Positions 26,150 through 36,179 of a stretch of 64,000 nucleotides of DNA are shown in pieces. A program made the position numbers and the translations under genes. Under the pieces are notes generated by a model. That model worked only from the letters and a program-made list of their open reading frames with translations, ran no database searches and was not told the DNA's origin. Each line of letters opens with the position of its first letter. Position 1 is the stretch's first letter. Location of the stretch: positions 24,731 through 88,730 of the forward strand of contig JAAWBG010000066.1 of the NCBI GenBank assembly GCA_022792535.1, read 5' to 3'. This DNA comes from Lachnospiraceae bacterium (GTDB lineage: Bacteria > Bacillota > Clostridia > Lachnospirales > Lachnospiraceae).

Positions 26150-27862
26150 ATGGAAAAAGTTAACTGGCCGGTAAAGAAAAAATTATTTGAATCTGAAAAA
26201 CAGGATGTCATCGCCAATCTAAAAAGAAATTGGTATTTTCCCATTTCTGCAATGGCATTTTTCTTTCTAAGTGTTTCATTAAGCTTTGAATATTTTGCAG
26301 GGCTGCTGCTTGCTGTCACTGCTTCTATTTTAATATCTTCCAGAATCCCTTCCATATGGGCATATGCCAGACAAAGCCACATGATAGTTCATGTTATCTC
26401 CATACTGACGGCAATCGGAACCTGTTGGAATGCAAAATACCTTTTTTATGCCATTTGGAGAGGATACCCAAAAGTTCAGGCATTAGAAAATAAGCTTTCC
26501 ATACCATTTGATCTTCCGGCTGTTGTCAGTATATTTAGTGCCGCTGCCGCTTTGTGTTTTGTCTATTTCTGCACTCTCATATTTTGGAAAGAGATGACCC
26601 GAATCATTCAAAAAAACCGCATTTTCCATGATATCGCAGCCGCGGAATACCTTGTTTACGGTATGCTTCTCATCGTTTTCACTATTTTTATGATTGCTGT
26701 CTTTCTAAAAACAGATGCCTTTTATTCCAAAGGACACTTTTATAATATTATCTATAGCAGCGATTCCCCTTTCCTGATAAGCAGAAACGTCTATCTCAAT
26801 TTAGTACATACACAAAATGACTTAAGGCAGCCTCTGTTTGCTGTATTTGCCTCTCCTTTTGCCGGTATTCCTTATTTACTTGTAAGAGCATTCAGATTAC
26901 ATCCAAATGCTCTGGTTACACAGGCTGTCCTTACAAATATCATTCAGATTATTCTTTTGCTTGCAGCTAACTTTATGCTGACCCGCATGATGAAGCTCAA
27001 TGCCATAAAACGCATTTGTTTTATGGTTCTAACTTACTGCACCTATACCACTCTGCTGTTTACGCTAATGATGGAACAATATATCGTGGCATATTTCTGG
27101 CTGGTCTTTTGTATGTATCTTATTTCAGAAAATCGACGTCCTGAACGGATTGCCCTGTGGGGAGCCGGAGGCACTCTGCTGACCAGCATGGTTCTATTGC
27201 CCTTTATGTCGCAAAAATCACCCATAAAAAATTTCAAAGAATGGTTTCTGGATATGGTAAAATACGGACTTGAATTTGTGGCGCTTATGCTGGCATTCTG
27301 CCGATTTGACGTTATTTTTAATCTGAAGGCACAGATTTTCTCTTTTACCAGCTTTACCGGTCAAACTGTCGCCACATCAAACAAACTCTTTCAATACACC
27401 GCATTTATCCATAACTGTTTTGCAGCCCCAAAGGCAGGTACTGTCTCTGTAAAAGACTTTTCTGTTTCTGGGGAAAGTACTTTTATTTCCTGGCAGCTGA
27501 ATCCTGTCTCCCATTTGGACATTATAGGGATTCTTATCTTTCTTCTGGTTATCATCAGCGCCATTCTAAACCGAGATAAAATAAGCAGCCGTTTTGCAGC
27601 CGGCTGGGTTGGATTTTCTATCGTAATACTTTTTCTTTTGGGATGGGGTACAAGGGAAAATGGGCTGATCCTGTACTCCCTGTACTTTGGATGGGCTTTT
27701 CTTGTTTTACTTTTCCAGTTGGTGGAAAGAATTCAGGATAAACTGAACGTAACATTTCTTCTTCCGGTAATCAGTATTGGAAGCGCTGCTGTACTGACGT
27801 CAGTCAATCTTCCTTCCATTCGGGAAATGATAGATTTCGCCATCGCTTACTTTCCAGTGTAA
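26150..27862 (+). CDS. Large membrane protein, GT-C glycosyltransferase-like, phase-variable operon
   Basis: 570-aa integral membrane protein with roughly 12-13 hydrophobic helices. No family is firmly recognised. The segment YSSDSPFLISRNVYLNLVHTQ (about residues 202-222), an acidic motif in a predicted outer loop, and the alternating long helices recall GT-C glycosyltransferases. The start at 26150 is chosen from GAGGAATTACTC; an in-frame ATG at 25964 would put the inverton inside the coding frame and lacks a ribosome site. The next gene, a UbiA-type prenyl-phosphate phosphoribosyltransferase, begins 12 bp later, so this protein may use that lipid-linked pentose. The operon's expression should depend on cassette orientation. 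Confidence 0.8.
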   Translation: MEKVNWPVKKKLFESEKQDVIANLKRNWYFPISAMAFFFLSVSLSFEYFAGLLLAVTASILISSRIPSIWAYARQSHMIVHVISILTAIGTCWNAKYLFYAIWRGYPKVQALENKLSIPFDLPAVVSIFSAAAALCFVYFCTLIFWKEMTRIIQKNRIFHDIAAAEYLVYGMLLIVFTIFMIAVFLKTDAFYSKGHFYNIIYSSDSPFLISRNVYLNLVHTQNDLRQPLFAVFASPFAGIPYLLVRAFRLHPNALVTQAVLTNIIQIILLLAANFMLTRMMKLNAIKRICFMVLTYCTYTTLLFTLMMEQYIVAYFWLVFCMYLISENRRPERIALWGAGGTLLTSMVLLPFMSQKSPIKNFKEWFLDMVKYGLEFVALMLAFCRFDVIFNLKAQIFSFTSFTGQTVATSNKLFQYTAFIHNCFAAPKAGTVSVKDFSVSGESTFISWQLNPVSHLDIIGILIFLLVIISAILNRDKISSRFAAGWVGFSIVILFLLGWGTRENGLILYSLYFGWAFLVLLFQLVERIQDKLNVTFLLPVISIGSAAVLTSVNLPSIREMIDFAIAYFPV

Positions 27863-27874
27863 GGAGGAAGTCCT

Positions 27875-28735
27875 ATGAAACACTATCTAAAACTTATGCG
27901 CGTTCACCACTATATAAAAAATCTTCTGGTTTTTGCAGCATTAGGATGCAGCGGACAGTTCTTTCATCTTGAAAAGCTGTCTGACGGCATTGCCGCCTTT
28001 ACTGCTTTTTGCATGGTGTCCTCCGTGGTGTATATCATCAATGACATTCAAGACAAAGAGAAAGACCGGAATCATCCTGTAAAATGCAGCCGCCCCATTG
28101 CCTCAGAAGCCATATCTATAAAAAATGCCTGTATACTGGCAATGATCCTTCTGATCATCGCCGCTGTCTGTAATTATCTGACCTTTCATGTAACTTCTAC
28201 TTCACTATTGATACTCTACCTGATTTTAAATCTGGCATACAGTTTCGGTCTGAAAAATATTCCCATTGCAGATGTCACTATTTTAGCCGCAGGCTTTTTG
28301 ATCCGTATTCTATACGGCGCCATTTCCACAGATATTGTCATTTCTAACTGGCTTTATCTGACCGTCACCGTTCTGGCGTTTTATTTTGCCTTGGGAAAAC
28401 GGAGAAATGAATTGCAGCAGATCAGCAGCGGAGAGACCCGACAAGTACTGAAATCCTACCCCGTCCATTTTCTTGATAAAAGTATGGGAATGTGCCTGAC
28501 GCTGGCCAACGCATTTTATGCCCTATGGAGTATGGATGAAAAAACCGTTTCTTTCTACCACAACAAATATTTAATTTTTACCGTACCTATTGTTCTATTA
28601 ATCACACTGAAATATAGTTTAGATATTGAGGGAGATTCCGACGGAGATCCTGTCGAAGTTCTGATTCATGACAAAGTACTCCTCACTCTATGCATTCTAT
28701 ATCTGACAGCTATGTTTACGATCCTCTATCTATAA
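27875..28735 (+). CDS. UbiA-type polyprenyl-phosphate phosphoribosyltransferase
   Basis: 286-aa membrane prenyltransferase. The first aspartate motif NDIQDKEKDRNHPVKCSRPI (about residues 52-71) has the NDxxDxxxDRxHPxKxxRPI form shared with decaprenyl-phosphate phosphoribosyltransferases such as mycobacterial Rv3806c, and a lysine/arginine-rich FALGKRRNEL lies near 172-181. About eight or nine helices are visible. The family moves phosphoribose from PRPP to a polyprenyl phosphate, the first step toward lipid-linked pentose donors. The ribosome site AAGGAGGAAGTCCT precedes the ATG. It forms an operon with the GT-C-like gene behind the inverton. Confidence 0.88.
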   Translation: MKHYLKLMRVHHYIKNLLVFAALGCSGQFFHLEKLSDGIAAFTAFCMVSSVVYIINDIQDKEKDRNHPVKCSRPIASEAISIKNACILAMILLIIAAVCNYLTFHVTSTSLLILYLILNLAYSFGLKNIPIADVTILAAGFLIRILYGAISTDIVISNWLYLTVTVLAFYFALGKRRNELQQISSGETRQVLKSYPVHFLDKSMGMCLTLANAFYALWSMDEKTVSFYHNKYLIFTVPIVLLITLKYSLDIEGDSDGDPVEVLIHDKVLLTLCILYLTAMFTILYL

Positions 28736-28840
28736 AAATCCGCTGGCAGCGCTTTGATCCATTCTGGAGTTTCCAGGAGGCAGTTCTGTTTTGACGATAG
28801 CCAAATTGTTTACATTGTGAGACTCAAGCTAAGAAAACCT

Positions 28841-28868
28841 TTGCCAAATACAGATTATGTGTTAAAAT
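28841..28868 (+). promoter_or_regulatory. Promoter of typA-hflK-hflC
   Basis: TTGCCA (28841-28846) and TAAAAT (28863-28868) with 16-bp spacing, about 57 bp before typA. Confidence 0.6.
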
Positions 28869-28924
28869 ACAGTAGTTATTGCTAGAAAAATACCTATGCT
28901 GAGATAGAAAGAAGGATTAATTGT

Positions 28925-30754
28925 ATGAAAATGAAACGAGAGGATATCCGTAACATCGCCATCATTGCCCATGTAGACCATGGCAAAACCACGCTGGTAG
29001 ATGAACTGTTAAAACAAAGCGGCGTATTCCGTGCCAATCAGGAAGTACAGGAACGTGTTATGGACTCCAATGATATCGAACGGGAACGGGGAATCACCAT
29101 TCTCTCCAAAAATACTGCTGTTTTTTATAAAGACACAAAAATCAATATTATTGATACGCCGGGCCATGCTGATTTCGGCGGCGAGGTGGAACGTGTCTTA
29201 AAAATGGTCAATGGCGTTGTGCTTGTGGTGGATGCCTTTGAAGGAGCTATGCCTCAGACAAAATTTGTTTTAATGAAGGCCCTTGCTCTGGATCTTCCAG
29301 TGGTTGTCTGCATCAACAAAATTGATCGGCCGGAAGCCAGACCTGATGAAGTGATTGACGAAGTACTGGAATTATTTATGGATCTGGACGCCTCGGACGA
29401 GCAGTTAGACTGTCCCTTCCTCTATGCCTCTGCAAGAGAAGGGTATGCAGTGAAAGATCTAAATGATGAGAAAAAAGACATGACTGCCTTGTTCGAAACT
29501 ATTTTAGAGTACATTCCTGCACCAGAAGGAGACCCTGACGCAAACACTCAGGTGCTGATCAGCACCATTGACTACAACGAATATGTGGGACGGATCGGCG
29601 TAGGAAAAGTAGACAATGGCTGCCTGAAAATCAACCAGGAAGCTGTGGTAGTCAACCACCACGAACCGGACAAGCTGCGAAAAGTCCGCATCAGCAAATT
29701 ATATGAATTCGACGGATTGAACAAAGTAGATGTAGAAAAGGCAGACATTGGTTCCATCGTGGCCATCTCTGGAATTGCAGATATCCATATCGGCGATACC
29801 ATCTGCGCGCCGGAAAATCCCTGCGCCATTGATTTTCAGAAAATCTCTGAACCTACGATTTCCATGAACTTTATTGTAAACGACAGTCCTCTGGCTGGAC
29901 AAGAAGGCAAATTTGTCACCTCCCGCCATATTCGCGACCGTCTGTTTCGGGAATTAAACACAGACGTTTCCCTGCGGGTGGAAGAAACCGACAGTCCCGA
30001 CAGCCTGAAAGTTTCCGGCCGAGGAGAACTGCATCTATCTGTACTGATTGAAAATATGCGGCGGGAAGGCTACGAATTTTCAGTGAGCAAAGCAGAAGTC
30101 CTCTACCACAAAGATGAAAAAGGCAAAAAATTAGAACCCATGGAGCTTGCCTATGTGGATGTGCCAGACGAGTTTACTGGAGCTGTTATCGAAAAATTAA
30201 GTCAGAGAAAAGGAGAACTGCGGAATATGGGCCCCATCAGCGGAGGATACACCCGCCTGGAGTTCAATATTCCTTCCCGCGGGCTGATCGGCTACCGCAG
30301 CGAATTTATGACGGATACGAAAGGAAACGGAATTATCAATACCATTTTCAACGACTATGAGCCCTATAAGGGAGATATCTCCTACCGGAAACAAGGCTCC
30401 CTCATTGCTTTTGAATCCGGGGATTCCGTCACCTACGGCCTGTTCAGCGCTCAGGACCGGGGCACTCTCTTTATCGGACCTGGGGAAAAAGTATACGCTG
30501 GTATGATTATCGGCCAAAGCGCAAAACCAGAAGACATTGAGATCAATGTCTGTAAGAAAAAACATCTGACCAATACACGTTCTTCCAGCGCTGACGAAGC
30601 CTTAACATTAACCCCGCCTAAGATTTTAAGTCTGGAACAGGCACTGGAATTTATCGAGGCAGACGAGCTTTTAGAAGTCACTCCATCTAGTCTTCGTATC
30701 CGCAAACGGATCTTAGACCCTACTCTGCGCAAAAGAGCCGGTTTTCGGAAATAG
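28925..30754 (+). CDS. typA: Ribosome-associated GTPase TypA/BipA
   Basis: 609-aa translational GTPase. The G1 loop is [10 protein letters not shown] (about residues 14-23), G2 is RERGITI (about 53-59), G3 DTPGHADF (about 77-84) and G4 NKIDRP (about 131-136), followed by the second beta-barrel domain and EF-G-like domains, with the BipA-specific C-terminal region ([19 protein letters not shown] near 456-474). The length matches the family. The GAAGG ribosome site is 8-9 bp upstream. It assists ribosome assembly and stress adaptation in other bacteria. hflK follows by 15 bp. Confidence 0.97.
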   Translation: MKMKREDIRNIAIIAHVDHGKTTLVDELLKQSGVFRANQEVQERVMDSNDIERERGITILSKNTAVFYKDTKINIIDTPGHADFGGEVERVLKMVNGVVLVVDAFEGAMPQTKFVLMKALALDLPVVVCINKIDRPEARPDEVIDEVLELFMDLDASDEQLDCPFLYASAREGYAVKDLNDEKKDMTALFETILEYIPAPEGDPDANTQVLISTIDYNEYVGRIGVGKVDNGCLKINQEAVVVNHHEPDKLRKVRISKLYEFDGLNKVDVEKADIGSIVAISGIADIHIGDTICAPENPCAIDFQKISEPTISMNFIVNDSPLAGQEGKFVTSRHIRDRLFRELNTDVSLRVEETDSPDSLKVSGRGELHLSVLIENMRREGYEFSVSKAEVLYHKDEKGKKLEPMELAYVDVPDEFTGAVIEKLSQRKGELRNMGPISGGYTRLEFNIPSRGLIGYRSEFMTDTKGNGIINTIFNDYEPYKGDISYRKQGSLIAFESGDSVTYGLFSAQDRGTLFIGPGEKVYAGMIIGQSAKPEDIEINVCKKKHLTNTRSSSADEALTLTPPKILSLEQALEFIEADELLEVTPSSLRIRKRILDPTLRKRAGFRK

Positions 30755-30769
30755 CAGAAAGGACAGCAA

Positions 30770-31885
30770 ATGAAAAAATTTGAAAAAACAGGAAAACTCA
30801 AAAAAGAAAAAAAGAAGAAATCAGATCACTCCCTTCTGTTCCCAAACTCAGAGAGGGAAGATTCTGATTCCTCTAATTCCCCAGAAAAGAAAAAGCGTTT
30901 TCTCACAACAGCCAGAAATATTCTGGTTGGGATCTTTGTATTGATTACACTTTTCAATACGGTATACTTTTTACAGGAAGACGAATACGGCGTAATCCGC
31001 ACGCTGGGAAGCACAAGCATCATAGAGACTCCCGGAATAAAGTTTAAGATTCCTTATTTCCAGCACATCATCAAGGTCAGCAAAGCGGCAAAACAATTTT
31101 CTATCGGATACAGCCTGGATTCTGAGGAATCCGTTTACGGAGAATCCTTTATGATCACCAAAGACTATAACTTTGTGAATGTGGACTTTTATTTTGAATA
31201 TCAGATCACCGATCCGGTAAAATACTTGTACGCTTCCGAACAGCCTGAATTGGTAGTAAAAAATTTAGCTCAGAGCTATATCCGGGACACGGTAGGTTCC
31301 TGCAAAGTGGATGATGTGCTGACTACTGGAAAATATGAGATCCAGACTACGGTACGCAATAAATTACAGGAACGTCTCAGCAAGGAAGACATCGGCATTC
31401 AGATCACCAATGCTGTAATCCAGGATGCAGAAGTTCCCACGGAAGAGGTAAAACAAGCTTTCAAAAATGTGGAAGACGCAAAACAAGGAATGGACACTGC
31501 CATCAATAACGCCAATGCAGACGCCAACACCCGGATTCCAAAAGCCGAGGCTGATGCAGATAAGATCATCAAGGACGCACAGGCTAAAAAGGAATCTCTG
31601 ATTGCAGAAGCAGAAGGCCAGACTGCCCGCTTCAACTCTCTGTACGGAGAATATGTGAAATTCCCTCTGATCACTAAACAGAGAATGTTCTATGAGACCA
31701 TGGAAGACATTCTTCCCGGCATGAAAGTCTACATCACAGATGGAAAGACCCAGACGCTGCTGCCCCTAGAACCTTTTGCCAGCCTGGAACTGCCAGAACA
31801 GCCTGTCAATGATACATCCACAAAAACACCTGACAGTGAAAAAGACACGCCAGAAGAGGAGGATACCTACGATGAAGACGAATAA
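30770..31885 (+). CDS. hflK: SPFH/band 7 protein, HflK-like
   Basis: 371-aa membrane-anchored SPFH-domain protein. A charged cytoplasmic N-terminus (residues 1-45) is followed by one transmembrane helix (about 48-65, ARNILVGIFVLITLFNTVYF-like), the band 7 domain (about 68-230), an Ala/Asp-rich coiled coil (about 220-290) and an acidic C-terminal tail. With HflC it forms the complex that modulates the FtsH protease in other bacteria. The gene lies between typA and hflC; its 3' end overlaps hflC by 14 bp. The assignment to K rather than C rests on order and the long N-terminus. Confidence 0.9.
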   Translation: MKKFEKTGKLKKEKKKKSDHSLLFPNSEREDSDSSNSPEKKKRFLTTARNILVGIFVLITLFNTVYFLQEDEYGVIRTLGSTSIIETPGIKFKIPYFQHIIKVSKAAKQFSIGYSLDSEESVYGESFMITKDYNFVNVDFYFEYQITDPVKYLYASEQPELVVKNLAQSYIRDTVGSCKVDDVLTTGKYEIQTTVRNKLQERLSKEDIGIQITNAVIQDAEVPTEEVKQAFKNVEDAKQGMDTAINNANADANTRIPKAEADADKIIKDAQAKKESLIAEAEGQTARFNSLYGEYVKFPLITKQRMFYETMEDILPGMKVYITDGKTQTLLPLEPFASLELPEQPVNDTSTKTPDSEKDTPEEEDTYDEDE

Positions 31886-32759
31886 AAAAAACATCCTTCT
31901 GGTTATACTGGTCCTGTTTTTGCTGATTACATTAAATGAGGCCGCCGTAGTCACCAAACCAGGGGAATACCGGGTAATCAAACAATTCGGAAAGATTGTC
32001 CGGGTGGACACCGTGGACAGCCATCCCTACGGACTGGGATGGAAACTTCCCTTTATCCAGTCTGAAACTGTCATCAGCAGTCAGCTGCTCCTATGCGACC
32101 TGGCCGCCAGCGACGTGATGACCTCAGACAAAAAATCCATGATCTCAGACTGCTTTGTCCTGTGGCGGATCGAAGACCCTGTCAAATTCATCCAAAAGCT
32201 CAGCGGTTCTCAGCAGAATGCTGAATCCAGAATCAGCTCTAATGTGTACAATGCGTTGAAAAACGTGATCAGCAGTCTTTCCCAGGAAGAAGTGATCTCC
32301 GGCCGAGATGGAGAATTAGCCGAATTATTGACAACCACACTGGGCAATAACTTAGAATCTTATGGCATCAAAGTTGTAAAAATTGAAACCAAAATGTTGG
32401 ATCTTCCAGATGAAAATAAGGAAGCAGTATACAACCGGATGGTCTCTGAGCGGGGAAATATTGCAGCCTCCTTTAAGGCTAAAGGGGAACAGGAAGCCCA
32501 GAAAATCAAAAACGATACCGATGAGAAGACTACGGTAATTCTTGCCCAAGCGCAGAAAACTGCAGATACCACCATTGCAGAAGGCGAGGCTGAATACATG
32601 CGTATCTTAAGCGATGCCTACAATGATGAATCCAAAGCAGACTTCTACAGCTTTGTGCGCCAGCTTGACGCAATGAAAGCCACTCTGAAAAAACAGGGAA
32701 ACACCATCGTTTTGGACAAAGATTCTCCCATTGCAGAATTATTCTACCAAAAGCAATAA
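31872..32759 (+). CDS. hflC: SPFH/band 7 protein, HflC-like
   Basis: 295-aa partner of HflK. An N-terminal signal-anchor helix (NILLVILVLFLLITLNEAAV, about residues 7-26) is followed by VTKPGEYRVIKQFGKIVRVD and the band 7 domain, then a coiled-coil stretch with EGEAEYMRIL (about 236-245), a phrase typical of HflC. The start at 31872 is chosen from GAGGAGGATACCTACG and gives the usual HflC N-terminus. It overlaps hflK by 14 bp, indicating coupled translation. Confidence 0.92.
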   Translation: MKTNKKNILLVILVLFLLITLNEAAVVTKPGEYRVIKQFGKIVRVDTVDSHPYGLGWKLPFIQSETVISSQLLLCDLAASDVMTSDKKSMISDCFVLWRIEDPVKFIQKLSGSQQNAESRISSNVYNALKNVISSLSQEEVISGRDGELAELLTTTLGNNLESYGIKVVKIETKMLDLPDENKEAVYNRMVSERGNIAASFKAKGEQEAQKIKNDTDEKTTVILAQAQKTADTTIAEGEAEYMRILSDAYNDESKADFYSFVRQLDAMKATLKKQGNTIVLDKDSPIAELFYQKQ

Positions 32760-32773
32760 TTTTCCACCGCAAC

Positions 32774-32800
32774 AAAGGCAGCGCCTTTTGACACCCTCCC
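32774..32800. terminator. Weak hairpin plus half repeat between convergent genes
   Basis: AAAGGC/GCCTTT (32774-32788) forms a 6-bp stem with a 3-base loop between hflC and the convergent ABC permease gene. It is followed by CTTTTGACACCCT, a half copy of the palindromic repeat. Termination here is uncertain. Confidence 0.35.
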
Positions 32801-32810
32801 CCTAAAAAGC

Positions 32811-33962
32811 CTATCTGCTCCGTATTTGCATACGGTTTACCAAAAGGCCTGCCGCAAAAAATGCCGCCGCAAATACCAGAACCATCCGAAAAGACTGGTA
32901 CACCGTTCCTGCCTCTGCAAGATCTTTCACTTTCTGAATATCATAATTTGCAATAACATACCAGTAAGAAGGGGTAAATTTCGCCGCTTGTCTGGCTCCC
33001 TCTCCCATAAATTCCAGGGAAACAAATACGCCGCCTAAAAAACTAAATCCCAATCCAAAAATATTGCTCATCATATTTAAGACTGCTGTATTCCTTGCAA
33101 ACTGTGCTACAAACCAGGCCACGCTCAGAGCACAGAGACTAAAAACAACTGCATTCATTCCGCTTAAAAATCCCTGGAGCGACAGCATATCCTCCCCAGT
33201 GTTCAAAACTGCCATCAAAAGGAAAATCATGTTCATCACCAGCATATACACCATACACCCTAAAAATATCTGCAGATTCTGTTTCAGAAAAGACATGGAA
33301 GAACATTTATTTCTGGCTTCCAGATCTTTATTTTTAAAGGACTTCACCACAGCTCCTACCCCAAGAATCATCAAAATCAGATATACATAAGGAATATACT
33401 GAAAGAAATAATAACGATCTGACAACTGTTGCCCGGCTGTCTGCTCCAAAAACCGTACCTCTGGCTTTTCCTCCATATCTTTCCTGGTCCACTCCATGGC
33501 CTGCTCCATGGTAACTCCTGATCTCAGATACATAGCCGCTGTTTTTAAGAAATTCTCTACTTCATTTTCCAACAGATAGGATGTGCTGCTTCCAGGAACT
33601 ATCGTTCCCTCCAGCAGACCTTCAGAATCTCCCTTTAGAAACTGGCGGGTGAAATCTTCTGGTATTACCAATACGTAATCAATCTCTTCATAGTACATAG
33701 CGTCCTGCAGCGCTTCTCTTCCTTCTGGCACATCCTTTAAATGATTATGAATGCCCAGATAGTCCACCAGAGCCTCTCCCAGCTCTCCCTGATCTCGGTT
33801 TTCTACGCTGATATCTAAGGAAACATTGGAAAATTCCATCTCTCCCTCCGTTCCCATCAACTTGCATATAAGCAAAGTAAGGGCCAGGTAAATGCCGATA
33901 TATAGAAACAACGTCATTTTATTTTTATATAGGATCTTGAAAAATGCCTTAAATACTTGCAT
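32811..33962 (-). CDS. ABC-2 type transporter permease (second permease)
   Basis: 383-aa membrane protein with one N-terminal helix (about 18-37), a large extracytoplasmic domain (about 40-205) and five clustered C-terminal helices, the ABC-2 exporter layout. It overlaps the preceding permease gene by 14 bp. With the ATPase gene at 35162 it forms a three-gene exporter like LnrLMN of Bacillus, a system for removing membrane-active antibiotics; that comparison is based on layout and neighbouring two-component genes, and the substrate is unknown. Confidence 0.88.
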   Translation of the reverse strand: MQVFKAFFKILYKNKMTLFLYIGIYLALTLLICKLMGTEGEMEFSNVSLDISVENRDQGELGEALVDYLGIHNHLKDVPEGREALQDAMYYEEIDYVLVIPEDFTRQFLKGDSEGLLEGTIVPGSSTSYLLENEVENFLKTAAMYLRSGVTMEQAMEWTRKDMEEKPEVRFLEQTAGQQLSDRYYFFQYIPYVYLILMILGVGAVVKSFKNKDLEARNKCSSMSFLKQNLQIFLGCMVYMLVMNMIFLLMAVLNTGEDMLSLQGFLSGMNAVVFSLCALSVAWFVAQFARNTAVLNMMSNIFGLGFSFLGGVFVSLEFMGEGARQAAKFTPSYWYVIANYDIQKVKDLAEAGTVYQSFRMVLVFAAAFFAAGLLVNRMQIRSR

Positions 33963-35142
33963 ATCGTTCCCTCCTTACCAGTCCGAAAGCCCCTCCTCCT
34001 AAAATCAGAATCAGCAGCAGCATATTCCCCATACAGCGGATATATTGGTCATAAGTATCATAGATATTTAAACTGTACAAAGCCCGCACAATTAAAGCCG
34101 CCGGATTGATCCGATTGAAAAAGGGCGCGTATGTTTCCACAACCCGCAGCATTCCTGCCATCATCAAACCGCTGAAAAAACTAGATACCATCATAATCAT
34201 AATACAGAGTCCTTCTTTTACGTTGTACCGCAGTTTTCCCAGCACGCCGATCAAGAATCCAAGTACGATTCCCAGTATATCTCCCATCAATACTGTCAGC
34301 AGAAGCAGTCCCCAGCGGTCTCCCAGGTGCACATCCAGAACATAAGTCAGATAACCGATGAAAAACAGCATATAGAAAAACTGAATTGTAATATTCGCCG
34401 CAAGATCTGGCAGAAGTATTCCAAAACGCCTCGTTCCTGTTACCACACGTCTTGTTCCCAGCGGGTTCAGGTTTGCTTTAAATTCCGTTGCACTCATAAG
34501 CCCTATGGTGGCTCCCATCAGACAATGCATGGCAATCAATGAATAAAAATAATCCGTCACACTGTTGGCTGGAGTGTCCATAACAGATCCTTCCTTTAAA
34601 TACTGACACTCTTCCTCTAGAACCTTTGCCGCCTCCTGAATGGCTGCCGGGTTTTCTTTCCCAATTCTGGTAAAGGTAGCTCTGGTACGTTCAAATTGTT
34701 CCAGAATGATACTTAAAATGCTCTGAGAGATTCCCTCTTCCTTTACAGTCAGGAAAATTTCTAATCCTTCCTCTTCTGTTTTTACCTTCTCTTTTTCCTC
34801 TCTCTTCCCTCCAGTCTCTAAAATTCTTCCATTGTAAAAGATTCCCTTCACTTTATCTTCTTCGAGCAAACGTTCTGCTTCTTTTTCTTCCACAGACTGA
34901 ACCTGAATCAGCTCATTCTCTGTTTCCAGGGTATCCAAAAGCATGGTAAAGTTTTCATCTGCTTCTTCTCCCTCAACGTAAGCTACTGGAATCTGATGGA
35001 ACATAATGGTCTTATCCGTATAATTTCCAAAAGCAATCTGAAATAAGGTCCCCAGCAGAATAGGAAAAATCAGATTCCAAAATATGGTTATTTTTTGACG
35101 CATAGTCCGCATCAAACTGTATCGGTACAGCCGAAAAAACAT
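33949..35142 (-). CDS. ABC-2 type transporter permease (first permease)
   Basis: 397-aa permease with an N-terminal helix (about 18-38, ITIFWNLIFPILLGTLFQIA), an extracytoplasmic domain (about 40-215) that includes a Glu/Lys-rich stretch, and about five more helices between 215 and 390. It lies 19 bp after the ATPase gene and overlaps the next permease by 14 bp. The two permeases probably form a heterodimer with the ATPase. Confidence 0.88.
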   Translation of the reverse strand: MFFRLYRYSLMRTMRQKITIFWNLIFPILLGTLFQIAFGNYTDKTIMFHQIPVAYVEGEEADENFTMLLDTLETENELIQVQSVEEKEAERLLEEDKVKGIFYNGRILETGGKREEKEKVKTEEEGLEIFLTVKEEGISQSILSIILEQFERTRATFTRIGKENPAAIQEAAKVLEEECQYLKEGSVMDTPANSVTDYFYSLIAMHCLMGATIGLMSATEFKANLNPLGTRRVVTGTRRFGILLPDLAANITIQFFYMLFFIGYLTYVLDVHLGDRWGLLLLTVLMGDILGIVLGFLIGVLGKLRYNVKEGLCIMIMMVSSFFSGLMMAGMLRVVETYAPFFNRINPAALIVRALYSLNIYDTYDQYIRCMGNMLLLILILGGGAFGLVRRERYASI

Positions 35143-35161
35143 ATCTTTTCCCCCTTCCCTC

Positions 35162-36118
35162 TCACAAAGTTTTTTCTGCAGAATCCCGCAGTTCTTTTCC
35201 AGTGATCTCTAAAAATACATCATTCAATGTGGGCAGTTCCGCATAAACCCGGCCGAAACTGATCTCCTGTCTGCCAAGATAATCCAAAATATGCACCAGA
35301 TTATGTTTTCCGCCGCTGCAGCGGATCTCTAACATCCCTTCCCTGTAATCTACCTGATATACATGATGCAGTTCCCTGATCTCCTCCATCTGGATCTCCT
35401 GAAGCTCCGATATCTCTATATGAATCTTCTCTCCCGTCTTGATCATGGATTTTAACTCTTCCTTTGTTCCCAGCGCCACGCAATGGCCTTTATCCAGAAT
35501 CGCAATCCTGCTGCAAATCTGCTCTACCTCCTCCATATAGTGGGAGGTGTAGATAATAGTGGCTCCCTCCTGATTCAGCTTTTGAATCCCTTCCAAAATC
35601 CTGTTACGGCTCTGAGGATCCACTGCCACCGTAGGCTCATCCATAATAATCAGTCTTGGTTTGTGAGCGATTCCGCAGGCAATATTCAATCTTCGCAGCA
35701 GACCGCCGGATAACTTTTTAGGATAAAATTTGCGAAAATCTTCCAGCCCGGAAAATACAATGGCTTCCTCCACATATTGTTTTCTCAGTTTCTTATCCTG
35801 AATATACAATCCGCAAAAATAATCAATGTTTTCCTGTACAGTCAATTCTTCAAATACCGCCACATTCTGCAGCACTACGCCGATTTGCTTCTTAATTTCA
35901 TAATTGTCTGGCTGCATTTCCTTTCCCATCACTTTTACGCTTCCCTTGTCAAAATACAAGAGAGCCAGAATACAGTTGATGGCTGTGGTCTTACCAGAAC
36001 CATTGGGGCCTAACAGTCCAAAGATCTCTCCTTCCTCCACGCTCAGATTCAGGTGATCCAGAGCAATCAGATCCTTGTAACGCTTTACCAGATTTTCTAT
36101 CTCTATGATCTTTCCCAT
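35162..36118 (-). CDS. ABC transporter ATP-binding protein
   Basis: 318-aa ATPase. Walker A is GLLGPNGSGKTT (about residues 34-45), the Q-loop lies in IGVVLQNVAVFEELTV, the signature motif is LSGGLLRRLNIA (about 138-149), Walker B is RLIIMDEPTVAVDP (about 157-170) and the H-loop is TSHYMEEVEQ (about 193-202). The signature reads LSGGL rather than LSGGQ. The C-terminal 100 aa resemble the drug-exporter ATPase extension. GGAGGAATGACTT precedes the ATG. First gene of the exporter operon, divergent from the histidine kinase. Confidence 0.94.
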   Translation of the reverse strand: MGKIIEIENLVKRYKDLIALDHLNLSVEEGEIFGLLGPNGSGKTTAINCILALLYFDKGSVKVMGKEMQPDNYEIKKQIGVVLQNVAVFEELTVQENIDYFCGLYIQDKKLRKQYVEEAIVFSGLEDFRKFYPKKLSGGLLRRLNIACGIAHKPRLIIMDEPTVAVDPQSRNRILEGIQKLNQEGATIIYTSHYMEEVEQICSRIAILDKGHCVALGTKEELKSMIKTGEKIHIEISELQEIQMEEIRELHHVYQVDYREGMLEIRCSGGKHNLVHILDYLGRQEISFGRVYAELPTLNDVFLEITGKELRDSAEKTL

Positions 36119-36179
36119 AAGTCATTCCTCCATTTCCTTTTCTGACTTTATTGTAACAGGGTCCCTCAACAGGCAACAG

